Source of the DNA: Flavobacteriaceae bacterium
GTDB lineage: Bacteria > Bacteroidota > Bacteroidia > Flavobacteriales > Flavobacteriaceae
Length of the DNA: 7,123 bases
NCBI GenBank assembly: GCA_013001365.1
Contig: JABDMQ010000142.1
Span: 1-7,123 of the forward strand
Direction: 5' to 3'
A model generated the notes under the pieces. That model was not told where the DNA came from. It ran no database searches and saw only the letters and a list, made by a program, of their open reading frames with translations. Position numbers and translations under genes: made by a program. This document shows positions 1 to 4,342 of this stretch, in pieces (position 1 is the first letter of the stretch; every line of letters begins with the position of its first letter).

Positions 1-2
1 CA

Positions 3-407
3 AGTATCTTGACCACAGAAGGATTCAACAATGAAAATGGCACTGATACTACAACTAACGATAGGCCTCATTTCTATCTTGCTGGAGGTTATGATTTTGA
101 CTTGGGTTCTGATACACAATTCCGGCCATCTGTTATGCTAAGGTATGTCAATGGTGCTCCGGTAGCATTTGATGCCACAGCAGCTTTCAAGTTTTTCAAT
201 AAATTTGAAGTTGGTGCTCTTTATAGAACAGACAAAGCACTTGGAGGTATGGCTATGTTCAGTCTTGCTGATTGGATGCAGTTTGGCTATGCTTATGAAG
301 GGTCCTTGCGAGATGAGATATCAAATGTGAGTAACGGAACTCATGAGATCCTTATACGATTTAACTTTGGTAGCGATTCTTCAGATGATCAAATGGATGA
401 TAATTAG
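3..407 (+). CDS. PorP/SprF family type IX secretion system membrane protein, C-terminal part (5' end outside window)
   Basis: The frame is open to the left edge, so this is only the last 134 codons of a longer gene; the TTG at 9 is not a believable start. The protein is an alternation of beta strands. It contains FYLAGGYDF, then FRPSVMLRYVNGAPVAFD, VGALYRTDKALGGM, MQFGYAYE and finally HEILIRFNFG. This strand order, with the final HEI(L/M)(I/L)R strand, is characteristic of the C-terminal half of the PorP/SprF family, outer-membrane beta-barrel proteins of Bacteroidota tied to type IX secretion and to anchoring of gliding adhesins such as SprB. After the last strand comes a short acidic tail (SSDDQMDDN). 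PorP/SprF genes commonly lie directly after a large secreted adhesin gene, but that neighbour would be left of the window. Family assignment is strong; which paralogue it is cannot be told. Confidence 0.9.
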   Translation, partial: SILTTEGFNNENGTDTTTNDRPHFYLAGGYDFDLGSDTQFRPSVMLRYVNGAPVAFDATAAFKFFNKFEVGALYRTDKALGGMAMFSLADWMQFGYAYEGSLRDEISNVSNGTHEILIRFNFGSDSSDDQMDDN

Positions 408-433
408 AATCCCGTATAATTTAAAATGATAAG

Positions 434-460
434 AAGAGGCTGTTAAATAACAGCCTCTTT
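434..460. terminator. Bidirectional rho-independent terminator between the PorP/SprF gene and pth
   Basis: Positions 435-445 (AGAGGCTGTTA) pair perfectly with 448-458 (TAACAGCCTCT). The 11-bp stem has a very tight nominal loop, so the innermost A-T pairs probably open. It is followed on + by a T-rich run (TTTCATTTT) and on - by TTCTTATCATTTT. It lies 27 bp after the PorP/SprF stop and abuts the pth stop, so it can end both convergent transcripts. Confidence 0.88.
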
Positions 461-1095
461 CATTTTCCGTTAAATTCATTCATGGTATTGGTTATTCCTG
501 CCGTCCCGAAAGATTTAATGATTTCTATCGACTTATCAAGTCGTTCAGGTAATGATGCTTCCTCATCATTGCTCCATTCGCCAAGCACATAATCTACTTG
601 TCGACCTTTTGAGAAATCATCACTGATTCCAAACCGGAATCGGTTATAAACCGATGTATTCAATTTATCTTGGAGGTCTTTTAAACCATTATGACCACCA
701 TGACTGCCTTTGGTCTTGACTCTCAAGGTTCCAAAAGGCAAGTTAATATCATCTGTAATAACAAGAAGATTGTCTTTACTGACTTTCTCCTTGGTCATCC
801 AATACTTCACGGACTTACCACTTAAGTTCATGTAAGTACTTGGTTTTAGAAGAACAAATGTCCGTCCCTTGTATTTATATCTAGCAAGGTCTCCTAATTT
901 CTGGGTTTCAAATGTAAGATTCTCTTCATCTGCTAGATGATCCAAGATCCTGAACCCAATATTATGCCTGGTGTTGGCATATTCGCGCCCTATGTTGCCA
1001 AGTCCAACAATAAGGAATTTTTTCATGCTATTTTCTATTTGTCCATTAGACAATGAATCATCATTCGATATCCAATTAAAAAATCGTTTGAACAT
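460..1095 (-). CDS. pth: Aminoacyl-tRNA (peptidyl-tRNA) hydrolase, Pth
   Basis: Cytosolic enzyme that cleaves the ester bond of peptidyl-tRNAs dropped from ribosomes and so recycles tRNA. The 211-residue frame carries the whole family signature: VGLGNIG with N34, TRHNIGF with catalytic H44, KPSTYMNLSG with N90, TDDINLP with D115, and GSHGGHNGLKD with N136. These correspond to N10, H20, N68, D93 and N114 of the E. coli enzyme. The Pth fold normally begins at MKKFLIVGLGN, which here is Met24 (start 1026, 188 residues, the usual length). The 23 residues before it (MFKRFFNW...) may be a real basic/aromatic extension, since I recall similar extensions in flavobacterial Pth annotations, or upstream leader. 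I give the longer frame; the shorter start is a serious alternative. It is the third gene of a prs-rplY-pth cluster but lies behind a strong terminator, so it depends on readthrough or on its own promoter, which I could not identify. Confidence 0.95.
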   Translation of the reverse strand: MFKRFFNWISNDDSLSNGQIENSMKKFLIVGLGNIGREYANTRHNIGFRILDHLADEENLTFETQKLGDLARYKYKGRTFVLLKPSTYMNLSGKSVKYWMTKEKVSKDNLLVITDDINLPFGTLRVKTKGSHGGHNGLKDLQDKLNTSVYNRFRFGISDDFSKGRQVDYVLGEWSNDEEASLPERLDKSIEIIKSFGTAGITNTMNEFNGK

Positions 1096-1121
1096 TTATC
1101 GCTTAATTTCAGTAAAAATAA

Positions 1122-1150
1122 AAAAGCATCACGATGTACGTGATGCTTTT
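1122..1150 (-). terminator. Rho-independent terminator after rplY
   Basis: A perfect 12-bp stem (1122-1133 with 1139-1150, core GCATCACG/CGTGATGC) closes a 5-nt loop. On the minus strand it is followed by TTTTTTATTTTTA. It lies 22 bp after the rplY stop and 27 bp before the long-form pth start. It should uncouple much of pth expression from prs-rplY transcription. The + strand side is also T-ended but has no + gene to serve. Confidence 0.87.
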
Positions 1151-1172
1151 CAATTAAATATTCAAAAGCAAA

Positions 1173-1853
1173 TTATTCCTGAGCAGGAGCTTCTTCTTTA
1201 GAGGCTTCTCCACCTTCTGCTGCTGGAGCACCTTCCGATGGAGTTTCTGCTCCTTCTTCGCCTTCTACTCCTTCAAGTTCTTCTTCGTCAACTTCTTCAA
1301 CGATTGCTGCTCTTGCAGTCTTCACTTGAACAACCACTTGGCTTTCAGGATGAAGTATCGTAAAATCATCATTAAGAAGTGATTCAACTGAAATCAAGTC
1401 GCCGATTTTCAATTCAGAGATATCAACCTCAAAGAAATCTGGCAATTTGCTTGGTATGGCTCTAATGGCCAATTTCCTTTTCCTGAACAAAAGTCTTCCA
1501 CCATTTCGTACACCAGGAGAATTTCCTAATAATTTCACTGGTATATTCATGGTTACAGGCTTGTCCTCGAATAATTGATAGAAGTCTATATGCAAGATTC
1601 TATCCGTTACTGGGTGAAATTGTATGTCTTGCAGAACCGCGTCGATCTTTTCACCATTTCCTAAGGCAATTACAACTGTATGCGCGTTTGGTGTGTATAC
1701 AAGTTTAGAGAATGCCAATTCTTGTGCTGAGAAATGCACTGGCTCGTCTCCTCCGTATAATACGCAAGGAACCTCTCCAGCATTACGTAAGGCTTTTGTT
1801 GCTTTCTTGCCCACGCTTTCTCTTTTAGATCCATTGATTGTAATCGATTTCAT
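1173..1853 (-). CDS. rplY: 50S ribosomal protein L25 / general stress protein Ctc (long TL5 form)
   Basis: Ribosomal protein binding 5S rRNA in the large subunit. The N-terminal domain (about residues 1-92) shows the family pattern: GSKRESVGKKATKALRNAG, then VPCVLYGG, and later the DIQFHPVTDRILHIDFYQL segment. A second beta-rich domain follows (about 95-185, from KPVTMNIPVKLLGNSPGV onward), as in Thermus TL5 and Bacillus Ctc and unlike the short one-domain E. coli L25. The last 40 residues are a low-complexity acidic tail rich in Glu, Ala and Gly, which is common in Bacteroidota L25. Total length of 226 fits the long form. The ATG at 1853 directly precedes the conserved start and no earlier start is needed. 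It follows prs by 83 bp with no classical terminator in the gap, so co-transcription with prs is likely. Identity is very secure. Confidence 0.97.
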   Translation of the reverse strand: MKSITINGSKRESVGKKATKALRNAGEVPCVLYGGDEPVHFSAQELAFSKLVYTPNAHTVVIALGNGEKIDAVLQDIQFHPVTDRILHIDFYQLFEDKPVTMNIPVKLLGNSPGVRNGGRLLFRKRKLAIRAIPSKLPDFFEVDISELKIGDLISVESLLNDDFTILHPESQVVVQVKTARAAIVEEVDEEELEGVEGEEGAETPSEGAPAAEGGEASKEEAPAQE

Positions 1854-1885
1854 TGTTTGTTTATTTATTGTTTCTAATTTGTCTC

Positions 1886-1910
1886 ATGTAACATTCTGCG
1901 AATGTTTCAT
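1886..1910. repeat. Imperfect palindrome in the prs-rplY gap
   Basis: Arms 1890-1896 (AACATTC) and 1900-1906 (GAATGTT) are perfectly complementary around TGC. After one T-T mismatch, ATG (1886-1888) pairs with CAT (1908-1910). This gives 10 pairs over 25 bp, 33 bp upstream of the rplY start. In the direction of rplY transcription no T-tract follows, so it does not look like a terminator. It may be a protein-binding site or an RNA hairpin in the leader; no function is claimed. Confidence 0.5.
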
Positions 1911-1936
1911 TTTTCGTGTTTATATTAATTATTAAA

Positions 1937-2878
1937 TTACATTAAGAATTTTGAGCTTATGGAATTGTATGAATGTACTTTATGCATGACATCTGCGAAA
2001 AACTCGGCACTAGATATAACCTTTATTTTATCACATTCCTTCTTAAGAGGAATCGTATTGGTCACAATTAGTTCTTCAAGTTTAGAGTTTTCAATTCTTT
2101 CATAGGCACTTCCAGACAATATCGGATGCGTACAAATGGCCCTCACACTTAGTGCGCCTTTCTCCATCATGAGGTCAGCAGCTTTTGTAAGAGTTCCAGC
2201 AGTATCTACCATATCGTCTACAAGAACCACATTCTTACCGGTTACATCGCCAATCAATTCCATATGGGAAATAACATTGGCCTTCTTACGCTGCTTGTAA
2301 CAGATCACCACATCGCTTTCCAAGAACTTAGAATACGCATAAGCTCGTTTCGAGCCTCCCATATCTGGTGATGCTATAGTAAGGTTCTCAAGATTCAATT
2401 CCCGTAAATAAGGCAGGAACACCGTTGAAGCATACAAATGATCTACAGGCTTCTCGAAGAATCCTTGAATCTGATCAGCATGCAGGTCCATGGTAATGAT
2501 CCTTGTTGCACCAGCAGCTTCTAACATTTTTGCCACCAATTTTGCCGCTATTGGCACTCTTGGTTTGTCTTTTCTATCTTGTCTTGCCCATCCGAAATAA
2601 GGTAATACAGCCGTAATATGCCGTGCCGATGCTCTTTTTGCAGCATCGATCATAAGTAGCATTTCCATAAGGTTTTCTGGTCCTGGGTGTGTCGACCCTA
2701 TAATGAAAATACGCATGCCCCTAATGGACTCTTCATATGATGGTTGAAACTCCCCATCGCTATATGTGGAGGTAATGACATTACCAAGTTCTGCCCCATA
2801 AGCCATGGCAATTTCTTGCGCAAGTTCCTTGCTCTGTGAACATGCAAAAATCTTAGCTTCTTTATTCGCTTGTGGCAT
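1937..2878 (-). CDS. prs: Ribose-phosphate pyrophosphokinase (PRPP synthetase)
   Basis: Makes 5-phosphoribosyl-1-pyrophosphate from ribose-5-phosphate and ATP, the precursor for purines, pyrimidines, histidine, tryptophan and NAD. At 313 residues it is full length for class I enzymes. Visible motifs are TYSDGEF (38-44), STHPGPENLMEML (62-74), PYFGWARQDRK (93-103), the divalent metal/ATP segment DLHADQIQGFF (131-141), PDMGGSKRA (171-179) with the flexible-loop KR pair, and the PRPP-binding loop DDMVDTAGT (221-229). No key residue looks missing. The start is ATG at 2878; a TAAATTTG promoter box lies about 50 bp upstream and faces it. It heads the minus-strand cluster prs-rplY-pth. The C-terminal SISSKFLM is slightly longer than the minimal core but not unusual. 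Confidence 0.98.
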   Translation of the reverse strand: MPQANKEAKIFACSQSKELAQEIAMAYGAELGNVITSTYSDGEFQPSYEESIRGMRIFIIGSTHPGPENLMEMLLMIDAAKRASARHITAVLPYFGWARQDRKDKPRVPIAAKLVAKMLEAAGATRIITMDLHADQIQGFFEKPVDHLYASTVFLPYLRELNLENLTIASPDMGGSKRAYAYSKFLESDVVICYKQRKKANVISHMELIGDVTGKNVVLVDDMVDTAGTLTKAADLMMEKGALSVRAICTHPILSGSAYERIENSKLEELIVTNTIPLKKECDKIKVISSAEFFADVMHKVHSYNSISSKFLM

Positions 2879-2895
2879 TGGTAATTAGTTCTTTT

Positions 2896-2912
2896 CTCCT
2901 TCTATAAAGGAG
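2896..2912 (-). promoter_or_regulatory. Small hairpin in the prs leader enclosing an AAGGAG sequence
   Basis: On the minus strand CTCCTT (2912-2907) pairs with AAGGAG (2901-2896) around a 5-nt loop. AAGGAG looks like a Shine-Dalgarno core but ends 17 nt before the prs ATG, farther than usual, and Bacteroidota rely little on this signal. It could be a leader structure of the prs mRNA or coincidence. Confidence 0.3.
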
Positions 2913-2930
2913 GTTTCAATAAATGAGGTG

Positions 2931-2938
2931 CAAATTTA
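2931..2938 (-). promoter_or_regulatory. prs: Putative prs promoter -7 box (TAAATTTG)
   Basis: TAAATTTG on the minus strand fits the Bacteroidota -7 consensus TAnnTTTG and lies 52 bp upstream of the prs ATG. I found no clear TTG at the -33 distance, so the call rests on one element and position. It is back to back with the tRNA-Leu promoter on the other strand. Confidence 0.5.
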
Positions 2939-2977
2939 GGAATTTATTTGAACTGCCGAAGCATAAAGCTTCCTATT

Positions 2978-3010
2978 TTTGGGGTATTAAAGATTTTCTT
3001 TTTAGTTTTG
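2978..3010 (+). promoter_or_regulatory. Promoter of tRNA-Leu, Bacteroidota type (TTTG-N21-TAnnTTTG)
   Basis: TTTG at 2978-2981 and TAGTTTTG at 3003-3010 are separated by 21 bp. This fits the Bacteroidota primary sigma consensus, a -33 TTG/TTTG about 17-23 bp before the -7 TAnnTTTG. The -7 box ends 11 bp before the tRNA 5' end, so the leader would be only a few nucleotides. Confidence 0.7.
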
Positions 3011-3021
3011 CAGTCCTATTT

Positions 3022-3103
3022 GCTCGAGTGGCGGAATTGGTAGACGCGCTGGATTCAAAATCCAGTTCTTTCGGGAGTGTGGGTTCGATTCCCACCTCGA
3101 GTA
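3022..3103 (+). tRNA. tRNA-Leu (anticodon CAA)
   Basis: A complete cloverleaf can be folded by hand. The acceptor stem is 3022-3028 with 3096-3102 (first pair G-U) and the discriminator is A3103. The anticodon stem is 3049-3053 with 3061-3065, its 7-nt loop having CAA at 3056-3058. The T arm is GTGGG/CCCAC (3079-3083, 3091-3095) around TTCGATT. The 13-nt extra arm (3066-3078) makes it a class II tRNA, as expected for leucine. It reads the UUG codon. CCA is not encoded, so it must be added by the tRNA nucleotidyltransferase. Small frames across both strands here are shadows of the tRNA. Confidence 0.97.
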
Positions 3104-3133
3104 CAGATAAGAAGCCAGGACGAAAGTTCTGGC
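3087..3133 (+). repeat. Direct repeat copy 1: tRNA-Leu 3' end plus terminator stem
   Basis: This 47-bp stretch begins in the T loop of tRNA-Leu, covers its last 17 nt, and ends with the terminator stem. It recurs at 3352-3398 with a single difference (A3125 versus C3390, in the terminator loop). The offset between copies is 265 bp. Confidence 0.95.
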
Positions 3134-3139
3134 TTTTTT
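3114..3139 (+). terminator. Rho-independent terminator of tRNA-Leu
   Basis: GCCAGGAC (3114-3121) pairs with GTTCTGGC (3126-3133), 8 bp with one G-U, around a GAAA tetraloop, then six T (3134-3139). The AA before the stem can pair with the first two T. It ends transcription 10-36 bp after the tRNA. The 3' arm could also pair with CCAGAAC at 3145-3151. Confidence 0.85.
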
Positions 3140-3351
3140 GTTTTCCAGAACGAGCCAAGTTCACTTGGGTGAGTGATGGGAAATAAAAAAGGCACAGCGA
3201 TAGCTGGCTTTTTTCAAGATGTCGTTTATGGGAACAACGACCAAAGGGAGTTATCTCCCAACTTCAGTACTAAAATCAAACTTCAGCTTGCTTTTTTGTT
3301 TTTATAGGTTTTTGATTTTCAAAGCGACGCTTTGTGGGAACTACCAAAGGT
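3140..3351. other. Gene-free, hairpin-rich spacer between the two tRNA-Leu tail copies
   Basis: No credible gene is present. It holds a terminator-like imperfect hairpin with bulges (3185-3214, A-run, GC core, six T). It also holds perfect inverted repeats GTCGTT/AACGAC (3221-3226, 3236-3241) and GGGAG/CTCCC (3246-3250, 3255-3259). A wide AAAATCAAA/TTTGATTTT pair lies at 3272-3280 and 3311-3319. The stretch 3230-3298 resembles the unit around 3336-3404: both read GGGAAC, ACCAAAGG, CCCA, AGTAC, then a T-run. This suggests several decayed copies of one module. A minus-strand frame at 3276-3458 is judged spurious. Confidence 0.55.
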
Positions 3352-3398
3352 GATTCCCACCTCGAGTACAGATAAGAAGCCAGGACGAACGTTCTGGC
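3352..3398 (+). repeat. Direct repeat copy 2: detached tRNA-Leu 3' end plus terminator stem
   Basis: It matches 3087-3133 at 46 of 47 positions and includes the last 17 nt of the tRNA (half T loop, T-stem strand, acceptor strand, discriminator) and the whole terminator stem, followed by CTTTTTA. Upstream, GTGGG at 3334-3338 could form a pseudo T stem with 3356-3360, but no D arm, anticodon arm or 5' acceptor strand is there. It is therefore a tRNA fragment and not a gene. It may still act as a terminator. Confidence 0.9.
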
Positions 3399-3455
3399 CT
3401 TTTTATTTGAATAAAATCTATTTCTCTTAATCACCGATGATAACGCGACATAGTT

Positions 3456-3473
3456 CAAGTATTAAATTACTTG
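3456..3473. repeat. Short inverted repeat upstream of the lipoprotein gene
   Basis: CAAGTA (3456-3461) and TACTTG (3468-3473) are perfectly complementary around TTAAAT, 46 bp before the lipoprotein ATG. It might be an operator-like site, or chance in AT-rich DNA. Apart from this and the repeat above, the stretch 3404-3518 shows nothing I can name; no clear TAnnTTTG box precedes the gene. Confidence 0.35.
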
Positions 3474-3518
3474 CTTATCGCTTAATTATTATCTAATTTG
3501 CCGTTAAATACTCTATAA

Positions 3519-4016
3519 ATGGCAAAGAATCTCATTAAGGCAATCCTCGGTATATTTTTATTGTTCAGTGTTTCAAGTTGTAATAATGATGATGGTGGCG
3601 GAACCATTACCGTTACCCCATTCACCCTGACCATCGATGGGCAGCAGTATTTGCCGACATCAATACCTTCAGCCCAGCTGTCTAATTCAGGAAGGTTCAT
3701 GATCATTAGTGCAGTAAATACGGTTACGGATCAAAACATAACCATAAGCATAGGAGATTCTACAGGTAACTCCTCAGAACTAACGACCGCATCATATCCT
3801 ATCGATAATACCGATGACACTTCTATAGCGTATTTTGTGAATAACAGTACTTACATGACCGATGGTTCTGGTCAGGTTACAATAACGACTCTTAATACCT
3901 CAGCTAGAACTGTATCTGGAACATTCCAAGGTACTGTAACCGGTACATTTGGGACGGTTGGCACGTTTACCTTGGCTAATGGGGAATTCATGGATATCCC
4001 ATATTCGGTTCAATAA
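3519..4016 (+). CDS. Small secreted lipoprotein, DUF6252-like, function unknown
   Basis: A 165-residue protein with a lipoprotein signal: basic start MAKNLIK, hydrophobic core AILGIFLLF, and lipobox VSSC with C21 as the lipidated cysteine. Directly after it comes NNDDGGG; acidic residues right after the cysteine are typical of Bacteroidota surface-exposed lipoproteins. The mature part is rich in Thr, Ser, Gly and Asn with alternating beta strands. It starts with FTLTIDGQQYLPTSI and ends with a TVSGTFQGTVTG strand and an ANGEFMDIPYS ending. That layout resembles the DUF6252 group of flavobacterial lipoproteins as I remember it; a profile search would have to confirm. No cysteines besides C21. 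It stands alone between two tRNA genes, on the opposite strand to tRNA-Arg, with no operon partner and no clear terminator. The start is the only ATG giving a complete signal peptide. Confidence 0.85.
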   Translation: MAKNLIKAILGIFLLFSVSSCNNDDGGGTITVTPFTLTIDGQQYLPTSIPSAQLSNSGRFMIISAVNTVTDQNITISIGDSTGNSSELTTASYPIDNTDDTSIAYFVNNSTYMTDGSGQVTITTLNTSARTVSGTFQGTVTGTFGTVGTFTLANGEFMDIPYSVQ

Positions 4017-4035
4017 ATTGGAATGCTCGTAGTAG

Positions 4036-4049
4036 CTCCACCAGGATTC
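4036..4049 (-). repeat. Detached copy of the tRNA-Arg 3' end
   Basis: The 14 bp CTCCACCAGGATTC recur exactly at 4133-4146, where they are the acceptor and T-stem 3' strands of tRNA-Arg. The copy lies 97 bp downstream of the tRNA in its direction of transcription and has no other tRNA part beside it. It mirrors the larger tail duplication at tRNA-Leu. Confidence 0.7.
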
Positions 4050-4076
4050 CCTTCGACAAGGCTCAGGATGAACCTC
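4047..4076. repeat. Probable dispersed intergenic repeat (CTTCGACAAGGCTCAGGATGA type)
   Basis: The stretch from TTCCCTTCGAC through GGCTCAGGATGAACC closely resembles an intergenic repeat I recall as frequent in flavobacterial and other genomes (CCTTCGACAAGCTCAGGATGA). It contains a small CCTT-CGAC-AAGG hairpin. It abuts the detached tRNA-Arg tail. Copy number in this genome cannot be seen from the window. Confidence 0.5.
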
Positions 4077-4129
4077 AAATCGCAATCGCAAGCTCTTGGG
4101 TGCTTCGCACCTCTGCTGACGCCACTTCG
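4077..4129. other. Hairpin-rich tail of the tRNA-Arg locus
   Basis: It contains a tandem AATCGC pair (4079-4090 region), a GGTGC-TTC-GCACC hairpin (4099-4111), and CAC-TTC-GTG near 4123-4131 beside the tRNA end. All use TTC/GAA loops. The GGTGC hairpin lies 19 bp after tRNA-Arg on its strand but lacks a T-tract, so at most it is a weak terminator or processing signal. No gene is visible. Confidence 0.4.
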
Positions 4130-4201
4130 TGACTCCACCAGGATTCGAACCTGGATCTAAAGTTTAGGAAACTTTTATTCTATCCCTTGAACTATGGAGC
4201 C
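4130..4201 (-). tRNA. tRNA-Arg (anticodon CCU)
   Basis: Read on the minus strand, the acceptor stem is GGCTCCA with TGGAGTC (one G-U) plus discriminator A. The D stem is GTTC/GAAT. The anticodon stem is AAAGT/ACTTT around TTCCTAA, giving anticodon CCT. The T arm is CCAGG/CCTGG around TTCGAAT. The variable region is 4 nt, one shorter than usual but allowed. It decodes AGG, a codon used in AT-rich genomes. CCA is not encoded. It is convergent with the lipoprotein gene and divergent from the xdhC operon. Confidence 0.96.
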
Positions 4202-4213
4202 AATTTGTGGATG

Positions 4214-4221
4214 CAAAAATA
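4214..4221 (-). promoter_or_regulatory. tRNA-Arg promoter -7 box (TATTTTTG)
   Basis: TATTTTTG on the minus strand fits TAnnTTTG and ends 12 bp before the tRNA 5' end, nearly the same spacing as at tRNA-Leu (11 bp). No clean TTG is visible at the -33 distance. Confidence 0.55.
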
Positions 4222-4252
4222 ATATTAATAATTAAAAGCCATCTTTAAAGAG

Positions 4253-4283
4253 TTGACTTTTTTATTCAGCGCTATTATATAAT
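4253..4283 (+). promoter_or_regulatory. Candidate promoter region for the xdhC operon (weak)
   Basis: TTGACT (4253-4258) and TATAAT (4278-4283) are 19 bp apart and look like a proteobacterial-type promoter, but Bacteroidota primary sigma factors prefer TAnnTTTG. TATATTTC at 4293-4300 misses that consensus by one base. Either could start the operon transcript. The rest of the 4222-4342 gap is AT-rich with nothing else recognisable. Confidence 0.25.
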
Positions 4284-4342
4284 TGCTAAGCGTATATTTC
4301 GTATTTTTAATAACAGATTAAATAGGTAATCCATAAACAATT

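Noticed and set aside
9..11. TTG at 9 as the start of the PorP/SprF gene
   Set aside because: The frame is open to the left edge and the product would lack most of the family's length, so the gene simply begins outside the window.
971..1201. 76-codon frame on + across the pth start, terminator and rplY end
   Set aside because: It crosses a perfect terminator hairpin and is antisense to two secure genes.
1624..1935. 103-codon frame on + antisense to rplY
   Set aside because: It overlaps a secure ribosomal protein gene in antisense and shows no family features.
2973..3164. Small frame on - across tRNA-Leu (contains GIEPTLPKELDFES)
   Set aside because: Antisense translation of the tRNA and its terminator; also a familiar artefact.
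2923..3186. Small frame on + across tRNA-Leu (contains ARVAELVDALDSKSS)
   Set aside because: It is the translation of the tRNA itself, a well-known false protein in annotations.
3022..3398. CRISPR-like or integron-like array in the spaced repeats
   Set aside because: There are only two good copies, spaced 218 bp apart and explained by the tRNA tail; no cas or integrase gene is visible.
3334..3404. Second complete tRNA gene
   Set aside because: Only the 3' strands of the T and acceptor stems are present; no anticodon arm, D arm or 5' acceptor strand can be found.
3276..3458. 60-codon frame on - in the tRNA-Leu spacer
   Set aside because: It runs through the repeated tRNA tail and terminator and has a low-complexity Lys-rich end; no start signal or domain.
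3900..4091. 63-codon frame on - overlapping the lipoprotein end (contains EVHPEPCRRES)
   Set aside because: The motif is the translation of the dispersed CTTCGACAAGGCTCAGGATGA-like repeat; the rest is antisense to a better gene.
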